Below, piece after piece: positions 8,265 through 16,290 of a stretch of 33,504 nt of DNA. The translations under genes and the position numbers were made by a program. The notes under the pieces are model-generated. The model worked only from the letters and a program-made list of their open reading frames with translations, did not search any database and was not told where the DNA came from. This stretch comes from an uncultured Bacteroidota bacterium (GTDB taxonomy: Bacteria > Bacteroidota > Bacteroidia > Bacteroidales > F082): assembly GCA_937901015.1 (NCBI GenBank), contig CALCGQ010000057.1:1-33504 (forward strand), written 5' to 3'. Every line of letters starts with the position of its first letter. Within the stretch, counting starts at the first letter, position 1.

Positions 8265-9128
8265 TTAAAAAATCCATCTATATCCAAAAGTAATAGTAAC
8301 TATTACGTGTATTATCATGATAATCAACATAATTAAAGCAAAAGGCAAATGAGCTACATGCCAATATTTAAAAAGGTTTTGCATGGTTGTAAGTCTGCTA
8401 ATTCGTCGGTTTAATGATATTTCGCTCTTTGCATTTTTTATAATTTGCTTACTTTCTTCTTTACTCAAATTATTATTTTTCAATACTTTATTGATTCTTC
8501 TAAGACTTTTAACATCTTCGAAATAACCAGTTATTATATTGGTTACAACATTTGTAGATTTGTAATTTCCACCTATTGATTTTATGATAATATCATAACT
8601 TTCCTGAGGTAAGTTATATTCCTCTTTAAGTTGTGTACCAAGATTTGTTTTTGTATCCTTAATTTCACTTAGGCTCATTTCTCTACCTTCAATTGTTCTG
8701 GGTATTTGAATATAAATAAACCTGCCAATAATACCACTTAAGAATACTGCTACCATGCTCCAGAAACTTATGGATACAATTCCTCCAAATTTAAAGGCCG
8801 TATGAAATAGCACCAATATTGGACCAAGCGTACATAAAAATATATGAAATTCAAGCCAGTGTTTTAATAGTCCAATTCTGGAAAAAGCCCTAACCCTTTT
8901 ACGAAGCATATAGGTTGAAACACCAATAGCCATAAATAGCGAACCAACAATACCCAATCCATGTCCTAAAGGACCACTTGGCTTAAATAATTTGTGATCA
9001 ACATGATAAAAACGCTCCTCCATACTTGTATTGTAATATGAAGCACCATAATAAATCAAAAAAACAGTAACACCAATTACGATGGTTGTTAACAGTAAAA
9101 TAAATAATGTATGCAGGGTCTTTGTCAT
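8265..9128 (-). CDS. Membrane b-type cytochrome-like protein of the electron-transfer cluster
   Basis: 287 residues with about five membrane helices (~7-28, 55-75, 92-110, 118-138 and 258-282), the last separated by a ~110-residue charged, mostly helical loop. Histidines sit in or next to helices: H56, H95 and H109 (14 apart on one helix), H257/H260 and H274, a pattern able to hold two b hemes. The GRFIYIQIPR segment after helix 4 resembles a motif I associate with oxidoreductase-linked cytochrome b proteins. First gene of the tightly packed cluster, with its stop directly abutting the oxidoreductase start. Probable role: moving electrons across or out of the inner membrane to the periplasmic 20-heme protein. 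I recognise no named gene. Confidence 0.72.
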   Translation of the reverse strand: MTKTLHTLFILLLTTIVIGVTVFLIYYGASYYNTSMEERFYHVDHKLFKPSGPLGHGLGIVGSLFMAIGVSTYMLRKRVRAFSRIGLLKHWLEFHIFLCTLGPILVLFHTAFKFGGIVSISFWSMVAVFLSGIIGRFIYIQIPRTIEGREMSLSEIKDTKTNLGTQLKEEYNLPQESYDIIIKSIGGNYKSTNVVTNIITGYFEDVKSLRRINKVLKNNNLSKEESKQIIKNAKSEISLNRRISRLTTMQNLFKYWHVAHLPFALIMLIIMIIHVIVTITFGYRWIF

Positions 9129-9328
9129 ACTATAGTGAAAGGTAAATAAGATTAACCAAATATATTAAAAATGCTAGTTAATTAATAACAAATCTAAAAA
9201 AAATAAGAGTTTAATCAACTTAAGAGAGTAATCTAAACACATTAGAAAAGTTGATCTATATAGAAATAACCAATTCTTTTAGACTTTATTGCATATTTTT
9301 TTCAATGAAGTATGTATGATTATAACAA
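9129..9328. promoter_or_regulatory. Upstream region of the multiheme conduit cluster
   Basis: An AT-rich 200-base gap. On the minus strand a TATATTTG box at 9157-9164 fits TAnnTTTG and lies 29 bases before the start at 9128; the nearest TTG (9189-9191) is 24 bases away, slightly longer than usual. An 8-base perfect inverted repeat (ATCAACTT at 9214-9221, AAGTTGAT at 9248-9255) lies further upstream and could be an operator or a hairpin. This would be the promoter region for the whole six-gene run. Confidence 0.42.
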
Positions 9329-11419
9329 TCAATACTTTATCAAAATTGAAACTTCTTCTGCTTCTTCGGCAGATTTAGAAACTTCAATTAATTGGGGATA
9401 TTTTTCTTTTGGGATATAATTTGCTTTGATTAAATATTTTGAAGTAACCATCAACATATTATTTTTAACTGATTCAACCTTCATTTCATAGCTACCAACC
9501 TCATTTCCCATTTTAAATGAAAGTGCTTCCTTGTTTAATATAGTAACCGGACTATCAAATACAAGATAATAGCTATACGTATCACTAATTGGACAATATG
9601 GAAAATAATCCAAGAGTCTTTCGCGCTCAGAATAAGGAAGGATATTATGCTCAATTAGAGAGTACATGGAAATTGAATATGTAGAATCGTCCAGCTGTGT
9701 TAATAGATTCTCATAATTCCCAATTACATTAAATTTGTATTTAAACGGATAGAACTGGGTTAATCCTCCCTTTATAATTGTATCTATTTCAAGCTTATTC
9801 TCAATGTCACTTTTATATGGAAAAATATTCTTCAATATATCCATACTATCCTTTTTATAATTTAACAAGTTGTTCTCTATCCGCGATCTATAACGTGTGG
9901 AAGCTGCCCCAGATAAAGCACAACTAATTTTTGAGCCAACTAAAGTTGTGTCTTTTCTAAATGTAAGCTGACACCTTCGATTAATATAGTTATCCTTAAA
10001 TGTTCCTTGGGGCAAATTAACGAACTTGATTTTTTCATCTTTTTTCTTTTTTGGAACAACCAAAGCTCTTGTTCCCTCCACTGAGACAGGAATCTCATCA
10101 ATAACGTAATTTTTTGTATTTGTGGATGGGTATAAATAGAATGATTTATCCTGATTGTGAATCAAGAACAAATAATGGTCAAAATAATAAGGACTTACTA
10201 TACTAGTATCTATTTGCGGATCTGTTTTCTTCGTTGCCAAGCAGAGGTTGTAATCAATATCAAGCAGTTTAAAAGCTTTTATATATAGTTTGTAAAGTCC
10301 TTGATGATTGATAAAGCGTTTGTTCAGATAATACCCTGACTTATATGATTCTTCCCATTCCTTTAATGTCCGAACTTCTACGGAATCCTGAACATACTGG
10401 TAAAATTTATAGAACATTTCAAAGTTTGAGGCATTAGGATTATCATCTTCTAGTTTATTTAAAAATGTTTTAACATATCCAGCCCTATTATTTCTTATTC
10501 CTTCATCCATATAACCATTTTCAATGCTTTGGAAAACATCATCCCAGGAATCAGGTATAATTGGTATGGTTTTTTCAATGGTGTTTATTCTAATCTTAAT
10601 ATCCTTTATTACTAATCTTACAAATGGCAACTCACCTGACTTTCGTGAGTTAGCAGTATTATTATAACCAGGTAAATTCTCACTTTTCCAAGAATATACC
10701 GCATAGTTACCTTCAATAGTATTACTTCCTAGCACAGCACCATTGTAGTAGTACATTTGTGGATGAATACCAGAACGCAACTTTAGAGTTAAATTTGAAC
10801 TTATTACAGGAATATCGGAATGGAAATAAAAATCCTCTACTAGGAACATACCATGTCCTTTCACTTCATATACTACCTCAATCTCATCTCCTATTTCTAC
10901 TCCGGGAATTGCGAACCTTTTCTTAGTATCTCCACCATCTATTAATGATGAAGCAGAAGTAATATCTATTTCCTTGATGTCTTCAGGTTCTAACTCATGA
11001 ACTGTTCCATCAGGCTTAATGGTTCTTGCATCAAGCGATACAATATCTGCATTCTTATAATCATCAACGGTTACAAAAGAGTATTCATCTAATCCGTTTT
11101 TTGTGAGTATACGAAAACGCTTATGGACCTTATAAACAATCAACCCGCTATAACTTGTTAATAGTGAGTTATAGTCAAGCCCACGACCTTCAATACTACT
11201 AAGCCTCATTGCAAAAGACACAAAAAAATCAGCATCAAAATCGCATTCTATCACTTCATCATTAAAAACAATAACTACATCTTCATCTTGAAACTGTTCA
11301 GGAATTTCAATAAATTCATTTGCTTCACCAAAATCCACTTGTGTTTTATCCTCTTCCTGGGCCCAGATATTAAAAGAAAAAAGTGTAATGACTATAACTA
11401 ATACTAGCTTTGTAAACAT
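9329..11419 (-). CDS. DUF3857 protein with degenerate transglutaminase-like domain
   Basis: 696 residues from the start at 11419. The frame is open to 11533, but the upstream part overlaps the preceding gene and the Met at 11419 begins a clear signal peptide (MFTKLVLVIVITLF, ending WAQ). The N-terminal ~300 residues fit DUF3857: long beta-rich stretches with a DARTIKPDGTVHEL segment and an IPGVEIGDEIEVVYEV segment. The middle aligns with the transglutaminase-like core of its neighbour, but the catalytic cysteine region is replaced (HQGLYKLY, near 10285-10325) and the aspartate position is also lost; only the FDHYLFLI histidine remains. It is therefore unlikely to be an active transglutaminase. 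It lies 16 bases after the 608-residue relative, probably one operon. Periplasmic location inferred; function unknown. Confidence 0.75.
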   Translation of the reverse strand: MFTKLVLVIVITLFSFNIWAQEEDKTQVDFGEANEFIEIPEQFQDEDVVIVFNDEVIECDFDADFFVSFAMRLSSIEGRGLDYNSLLTSYSGLIVYKVHKRFRILTKNGLDEYSFVTVDDYKNADIVSLDARTIKPDGTVHELEPEDIKEIDITSASSLIDGGDTKKRFAIPGVEIGDEIEVVYEVKGHGMFLVEDFYFHSDIPVISSNLTLKLRSGIHPQMYYYNGAVLGSNTIEGNYAVYSWKSENLPGYNNTANSRKSGELPFVRLVIKDIKIRINTIEKTIPIIPDSWDDVFQSIENGYMDEGIRNNRAGYVKTFLNKLEDDNPNASNFEMFYKFYQYVQDSVEVRTLKEWEESYKSGYYLNKRFINHQGLYKLYIKAFKLLDIDYNLCLATKKTDPQIDTSIVSPYYFDHYLFLIHNQDKSFYLYPSTNTKNYVIDEIPVSVEGTRALVVPKKKKDEKIKFVNLPQGTFKDNYINRRCQLTFRKDTTLVGSKISCALSGAASTRYRSRIENNLLNYKKDSMDILKNIFPYKSDIENKLEIDTIIKGGLTQFYPFKYKFNVIGNYENLLTQLDDSTYSISMYSLIEHNILPYSERERLLDYFPYCPISDTYSYYLVFDSPVTILNKEALSFKMGNEVGSYEMKVESVKNNMLMVTSKYLIKANYIPKEKYPQLIEVSKSAEEAEEVSILIKY

Positions 11420-11435
11420 ATCAAATTGGTTTGAA

Positions 11436-13262
11436 TTACTTAAAAACCGCGGCCTTACTAAATTTTGATTTGATTTTTTTATCCATCGAAACGAATTTAT
11501 CAGAATCCTCTTTCTCGATGATAACATTATCATAAAGATACCGATAATCTATATAAAGAGCACTATCTTGTACTGATGTATTCAGAGCAAATTTCAATGG
11601 ATCATCAACAATATCTATATCGAGATCTCCCGCTTCTGTAATAAGAGAAGAGCTATGAAATACAAGATCAACTTTAGTATTTATTGAGGAATAAATAATA
11701 TATCTGGTATCTTTCTCCAGGTCATTGAAAAAAACATGTGGAGTTGGAAGAAAGGATAATAGCAAGTAGTTATTTTCACCAACTTTAGTAAATCCGGATT
11801 TAGGAACTTCAACTTCTCCAGTAATTATTATCTGATTCTTTTTGTTAGTTACATCAAAGTTCAAGTAGTTTATCCGTGGGGATAATTCACTTAGATATGA
11901 CTTAATCTGCGCATTGAATTTATCAGATGACTTCTGGTTATACCATGCTTTAATCTTCAACGCATTTATTGAGTTAAATTCAAGTGTATAATTACCGATT
12001 AGTTTTTTACCAGATAGTTCTAAATCAAGTTTTATAACAAGTTCGTTTTCATCAGCATTTACAATAGGCACATCGAGAAAAAAGCCGTTACCTTCTCCTA
12101 TTACAAATACGCTCGTTCCTTGAATATGCCTGCTTGGATTTAGGTAATAACCTTCCGTTTCCGTGGCATCTAAGAACAAGAAACTTCCATCACCTTTTTC
12201 TACAACACAAATTTTATGATTAGCACTAAATAATGAAGGAAAGTCCATATTGTACCTATGTCGAATGCTCGATGATAATGCAAGACTAGCATCAATACCA
12301 TAATGCCTTAATGATTGGCATAGTAGATTAGCCATATCTTTACAATCACCCTGCTTTCGCTCCAGTATATAATTAACATCATGAGGTTTAAACCCGCCAA
12401 TACCAATTTCAATATCAACATATCGGATTTTCGATTTAACTAGATCAAACAGTAATTCAGTTATTGAGTCCTTATTGGTCATATCGCCAACACTTTCCTC
12501 AATTATGGCAATTGTGGAGGGATTCATTTGTTCAGAAGATTTCACCAAATCAACCATCCAACTATTAAAGTACTCAGCCTCCTTATCAATAAAATTTATA
12601 GGAGTAACCACTAACCTTACTGATGGATATGGATCATATTTAACATGAATAAACCTTTTTTTCTTTCTCTTTGGTTGTTCTATTGTATCACAAACCCCTT
12701 TGAAAACATACTCAGTATAATTGTCAAATTTTGACACCTTACTATCAAAAAAAAGCAATGTGGCTGTGTCCATTACCTCATAACACATATTTAAGCTGTG
12801 AGGTACTTGTACGACAAATATTTGTGTATCTGCATTATAGATACCAAATCTCAAAGAAGAAAGGTAAAACAACTCATCGCATCTCTTATTATAATCATAT
12901 ATAAAATGTTTGTCTTCAGGCAGATTAAACCGATAAATCCTGGAATCACTATAAAAACCGGTAGATACTGATAAGTCCTCTTTATATAGTCTTCTTATTT
13001 TTTTTACACTCCCATTTTTCTTAAAATAACCAACTTCAAGATCATCAACTCTTTCTAGCAAATTGAAATGAACATAGGCCTTCCCTCCTTTTTCTTTAGT
13101 CCGACCAATGTATTCAACATGTGAAATATAACCACTATCCACACTTATTACCTTTATTGTTTCCTTACGGAGATGAATACTATAATCAAGGGCACCGAAA
13201 ACGAAATTTGAAGACAATAATAAGGCTAAAGCGGTGAATAGCAAATCTGAAATGATTCTCAT
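11436..13262 (-). CDS. DUF3857 / transglutaminase-like periplasmic protein
   Basis: 608 residues with a signal peptide (MRIISDLLFTALALLLSS...FG). The N-terminal half is DUF3857-like and the central part is a transglutaminase-like cysteine protease fold with an apparently complete triad: C307 in KQGDCKDMANLL, H349 in SANHKICVV and D365 in FLFLDATE. The C-terminal region is beta-rich. Such proteins are widespread in Bacteroidota, often in pairs; their substrates are not known to me. The neighbouring paralogue has lost the triad, so the pair could be an enzyme and a binding partner. No strong promoter box was found in the 116-base gap upstream. Confidence 0.8.
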   Translation of the reverse strand: MRIISDLLFTALALLLSSNFVFGALDYSIHLRKETIKVISVDSGYISHVEYIGRTKEKGGKAYVHFNLLERVDDLEVGYFKKNGSVKKIRRLYKEDLSVSTGFYSDSRIYRFNLPEDKHFIYDYNKRCDELFYLSSLRFGIYNADTQIFVVQVPHSLNMCYEVMDTATLLFFDSKVSKFDNYTEYVFKGVCDTIEQPKRKKKRFIHVKYDPYPSVRLVVTPINFIDKEAEYFNSWMVDLVKSSEQMNPSTIAIIEESVGDMTNKDSITELLFDLVKSKIRYVDIEIGIGGFKPHDVNYILERKQGDCKDMANLLCQSLRHYGIDASLALSSSIRHRYNMDFPSLFSANHKICVVEKGDGSFLFLDATETEGYYLNPSRHIQGTSVFVIGEGNGFFLDVPIVNADENELVIKLDLELSGKKLIGNYTLEFNSINALKIKAWYNQKSSDKFNAQIKSYLSELSPRINYLNFDVTNKKNQIIITGEVEVPKSGFTKVGENNYLLLSFLPTPHVFFNDLEKDTRYIIYSSINTKVDLVFHSSSLITEAGDLDIDIVDDPLKFALNTSVQDSALYIDYRYLYDNVIIEKEDSDKFVSMDKKIKSKFSKAAVFK

Positions 13263-13378
13263 TTTTTGGGCTTAAGACTATGATCAATATTAATATGGTT
13301 TTGATTTCTAAAAGTATAAAAAAAACCGCTTATACCTTAATAAAAAATGTAATACTTTGGATATTTATGACTTAACCG

Positions 13379-14395
13379 CTAAGAGTTAATTTTGTGAGTA
13401 ATCACTTTGCCTTTGGAGGTTGATATTTTGATAATAAGTATCCCATTTTGGGAGATGGGTAGTTCTTTTTTGAAGGTTGATTCATTTAATAATATGCCTG
13501 TTGAATTAAATATCTGGATCTTATCAATTAGCACATCACCAGCTTCCACATATAGAATTCCGTTTAGAATTCTTATCTGTATTTTATCTGAAATCAATTC
13601 CTGCTCTCCCACAATAAAATCAACAAAAATCTCATCACTAACTTGGCCACATGGGTTTATAACTACTACTCCATAATTACCAGATTCAGAAACAATAATA
13701 GCTTGTGTTGTATCTCCAGTTGACCACAGGTAATTACATCCTGGATTACCAGCATTAAGTGAAAAGTTCTGTCCAACAAAGATTGTAGTGTCATTTCCCA
13801 AAAAAACTTCTGGCATATCAAATACTTGTGTATTCAAGAAAGTTGGATAGCCAATACCGCATTGATTAATAGCCCTTACCTCAATAATATGATTACCAAG
13901 CTCATACCAATAATATGATATTGTTGATGAATCCGAGGTTTGTATAATATCATCTACCTTCCACTGGCAAGTTTCATTGTCACCAACCATTGTATTATAA
14001 TAAGAGGTGGTTTCCATACAAATGTACTTATCTCCAATAATCTGACTTGGATTATTAGGAACAGCATCAACTGTAACCATTATTGAACCTCCTGAAAAGT
14101 TAATTGTATCACATGCTATCTCCAATTCAACTAAAAAGCTACCAGAGCTAACCCAAGAATACTCTAGCAAATTACCTGAAGTGGATTGTAACACACTCTC
14201 CACATACCACAAAGCATCACATCCAATTGGCAGTTCTGCAGTGTACACAGAAATATCACCAACACATGCTTCAATTGGACCAGATAAAGCAGCTACAGAT
14301 TCAGGTGGAGAAGGAATAGTGTCAGTTATGGCATAAGTATTGGTTACTCCAACCATTAGAAATAAACTCAATACAACTGTCCATAATTTAAACAT
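13379..14395 (-). CDS. Secreted PKD/Ig-like protein with T9SS sorting domain
   Basis: 338 residues. Signal peptide 1-22 (ends NTYA). Three beta-sandwich-like segments follow, each with paired cysteines and PKD-like patterns (SYYWYELGNHIIEVRA; LGNDTTIFVGQ...YLWSTGDTTQ). The latter is the LWSTGDTT type common in Bacteroidota adhesin-like exoproteins. The C-terminal ~70 residues (KIQIFNSTGILL, NGILIIKIST, ending KVITHKINS) fit a T9SS type A sorting domain. Probable surface or secreted protein; ligand unknown. A two-element Bacteroidota promoter lies just upstream (14423-14452). Confidence 0.78.
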   Translation of the reverse strand: MFKLWTVVLSLFLMVGVTNTYAITDTIPSPPESVAALSGPIEACVGDISVYTAELPIGCDALWYVESVLQSTSGNLLEYSWVSSGSFLVELEIACDTINFSGGSIMVTVDAVPNNPSQIIGDKYICMETTSYYNTMVGDNETCQWKVDDIIQTSDSSTISYYWYELGNHIIEVRAINQCGIGYPTFLNTQVFDMPEVFLGNDTTIFVGQNFSLNAGNPGCNYLWSTGDTTQAIIVSESGNYGVVVINPCGQVSDEIFVDFIVGEQELISDKIQIRILNGILYVEAGDVLIDKIQIFNSTGILLNESTFKKELPISQNGILIIKISTSKGKVITHKINS

Positions 14396-14422
14396 CTATG
14401 GGAAATTAGAATATAAAAATAA

Positions 14423-14452
14423 CAAAAATATAGGGTATCACGGATCAAGCAA
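14423..14452 (-). promoter_or_regulatory. Bacteroidota-type promoter for the PKD/T9SS protein
   Basis: On the minus strand a TTG (14450-14452), 19 bases, then TATTTTTG (14423-14430) matches the TTG-N19-21-TAnnTTTG pattern, 27 bases before the start at 14395. Confidence 0.55.
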
Positions 14453-15002
14453 TATTTTTGGGGAGAAGAGTATCATTTTCCAGTAGTTACTTTTTTTAAA
14501 ATTATAATGAATAAAACATATAAACCTTTTTCCTCAAGCCGGAAAGGCTTTTCATTTTTATTCGTGGATTTTAAATTTTCAAGGGAACTCATGAATACTT
14601 TGTATTTATTCGCGAGATTGTTTATTTCTAATGGAGCTCATGATTGTTTCACAGTTGGCTTAGCCCAAAAACGAAACAAAAAACCCAAGGCTTAATTTTC
14701 TCTTCATCCTTCATATTCACAAAAGATAAGACAAAAGAGCGATTTCCTCATTCTTCGGAACTTCTCTTTCTTTCTAACCTTTCGTTTCTATTCAGGATTT
14801 GATAAAAATAGGCCAATCCCAGAATCAGTATCGCTTCAACATCCTTAAATAGCTTTACATCTAGATTATCAGACCTATAACAAAGTTGCTGACAGGCTTT
14901 AATACTGTATTTGTAAGGTTTAGCAACTGTATTATTACTTTAAAATCATTAATAGTTACCGTGCGTAGGCCTGTCAAAACAGCGGGCAGACGAGGGTGAA
15001 TG

Positions 15003-15091
15003 GCTTCAATTTAGAAGTGCATCTATGGCGCTTGCGTTTGTATCCGACCTTTGGAGGATACACTACATCGATAGCACTTCTTAATTGAAGT
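15003..15091. other. Long imperfect hairpin, possible structured RNA
   Basis: Outer arms 15004-15020 and 15074-15090 match at 16 of 17 positions in inverted orientation. Inside them a second hairpin pairs GTATCC (15040-15045) with GGATAC (15056-15061). GC content is higher than the flanks. Strand and function unknown. Confidence 0.4.
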
Positions 15092-15130
15092 CAGAGCGGG
15101 GAGATGCTTTGTTTTGTCTATGGTTTTTTG

Positions 15131-15160
15131 TTAACTTTTTTGCCTAACCAAAAAAGTTAA
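15131..15160. terminator. Perfect 12-bp hairpin, possible bidirectional terminator
   Basis: TTAACTTTTTTG (15131-15142) and CAAAAAAGTTAA (15149-15160) form a perfect stem with a 6-base loop. It lies about 100 bases beyond the stop of the alkyltransferase-like gene. The stem is AT-rich, so termination strength is uncertain; it may instead belong to the repeat element. Confidence 0.35.
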
Positions 15161-15262
15161 AGCCATTCCGGCTTGAGGAAAGTCGGGTATTATTTGTTAT
15201 AAACTTATTGTTTATCTCTTATATTATTTATTAAATCCCCAGAAAGCTGGCTTGATCTGGTA

Positions 15263-15595
15263 TCACCTTGATAATTCAATACGAGGATCCCAAAAATGAG
15301 AATTGAAATTTGTGATTTTATTATCAATGATCTCTATTCCTTCACTGGTCAGTAAATCGGCCATAACATCATTCCCGCCAAAATGTTGCTTTCCTGTGAG
15401 CAAACCGTTGCGGTTAACAACTCTGTGTGCAGGAATATTTTTGGGGAAATTCTTCGAGGAATTCATTGCCCAGCCCACCATTCTGGCCGAACCTTTACTT
15501 CCAAGATATTCAGCAATTGCACCATACGAAGTAACTCGACCATGGGGAATCTGTAACACAATATCGTATACCTGTTCAAAAAACCCCTTTTCCAT
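15263..15595 (-). CDS. Alkyltransferase-like protein (ATL), MGMT fold without catalytic cysteine
   Basis: 110 residues covering only the DNA-binding domain of O6-methylguanine-DNA methyltransferase: PHGRVTSYGAIAEYLG at 17-32 with the conserved tyrosine, ARMVGWAM with the arginine-finger position R38, and the active-site motif IPAHRVV. Residues 55-58 read PAHR where MGMT has PCHR, so alkyl transfer is not possible. Known ATL proteins bind O6-alkylguanine and hand the lesion to nucleotide excision repair. It lies 5 bases after trmB, at the end of an HU-SPOR/trmB/ATL run. Confidence 0.88.
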   Translation of the reverse strand: MEKGFFEQVYDIVLQIPHGRVTSYGAIAEYLGSKGSARMVGWAMNSSKNFPKNIPAHRVVNRNGLLTGKQHFGGNDVMADLLTSEGIEIIDNKITNFNSHFWDPRIELSR

Positions 15596-15600
15596 AATTA

Positions 15601-16278
15601 CTATTCTTGTAGCTTCAATCTATATTTTAGATACTTTATCTTGGTGCCATTCTTAAGCCAAATCTTCTCATAAAAAGTTTGAATATCAGTAAGGACACTA
15701 TCATTTTCTTCTCCATAAACATCATATGTGCAATAAAGAAGTTCATGGCCATTTTCCCGAATAACATCCAAAGTATATTCAAAGAATATTATATTATCCG
15801 TTTTTAGATTAATAATACCATCGGGCTTTAGAACCTTATAATATCTCTCGATAAATCTTGGGGAAGTTAACCGACGGCGCTCTTTGCTTGTCATGGGATG
15901 TGGATCAGGAAATGTAATCCAAATTTCTGATACCTCATTTGGCCCAAACATGTATTCCACAAGGTTAATTCTTGACCGAATAAATGCAACATTCTTAAGA
16001 TCTCCTTCTTCTGTATTCTTAAGGCCTCTCCAAATACGGGCACCCTTTATATCTATCCCAACAAAATTTCTGTTTTGAAACCTTTCAGCAAGGCCAACAG
16101 TGTATTCACCTTTACCGCAACCTAATTCAACTGTAAGTTCATTGTCGTTTTTGAAAAAATCCTTATTCCAGTTTCCACGATGCTCGAACCCTGACATAAG
16201 TTGTTCATAGCTAAGTTGAAACATATTGTCGAAAGTCTCATTTTCGGCAAAATGTTGAAGTTTATTCTTTTTACTCAC
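15601..16278 (-). CDS. trmB: tRNA (guanine-N7-)-methyltransferase TrmB
   Basis: 225 residues, normal length. SAM-binding motif ELGCGKGEYT (51-60), the acidic GIDIKG strand (74-79), and the family signature WITFPDPHP (120-128) followed by KERRRL and LKPDGIINLKTD. It methylates G46 of the variable loop of tRNAs using S-adenosylmethionine, in the cytoplasm. Lies 12 bases after the HU-SPOR gene and 5 before the ATL gene. Confidence 0.95.
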   Translation of the reverse strand: MSKKNKLQHFAENETFDNMFQLSYEQLMSGFEHRGNWNKDFFKNDNELTVELGCGKGEYTVGLAERFQNRNFVGIDIKGARIWRGLKNTEEGDLKNVAFIRSRINLVEYMFGPNEVSEIWITFPDPHPMTSKERRRLTSPRFIERYYKVLKPDGIINLKTDNIIFFEYTLDVIRENGHELLYCTYDVYGEENDSVLTDIQTFYEKIWLKNGTKIKYLKYRLKLQE

Positions 16279-16290
16279 TTTGGAATTATT

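Larger units (their letters stand above)
14529..15182. repeat. Inverted-repeat-bounded element (MITE-like or remnant)
   Basis: TTTCCTCAAGCCGGAAAGGC at the left is repeated in inverted orientation at the right end (about 21 of 22 bases match), some 610 bases apart. Each copy is itself a small hairpin (AAGCC..GGCTT). No transposase is encoded and I could not identify a target-site duplication. Confidence 0.42.
14396..15262. other. Gene-poor region bounded by inverted repeats
   Basis: About 870 bases with no credible gene; the one 62-codon frame (14507-14695) lacks recognisable composition or context. Apart from the promoter above it holds an inverted repeat pair (14529-14550 and about 15160-15182), a large hairpin at 15003-15091 and a perfect 12-base hairpin at 15131-15160. 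It may be a remnant or non-autonomous mobile element, or carry a structured RNA. Confidence 0.5.

Noticed and set aside
13371-13387. TTAAC...GTTAA hairpin at the end of the PKD/T9SS gene as a terminator
   Set aside because: The stem is only five AT-rich pairs and overlaps the stop codon, so it is too weak to support.
14507-14695. 62-codon plus-strand frame in the gene-poor region
   Set aside because: No signal of coding: no neighbour, no recognisable motif, and it runs across one arm of the inverted repeat.
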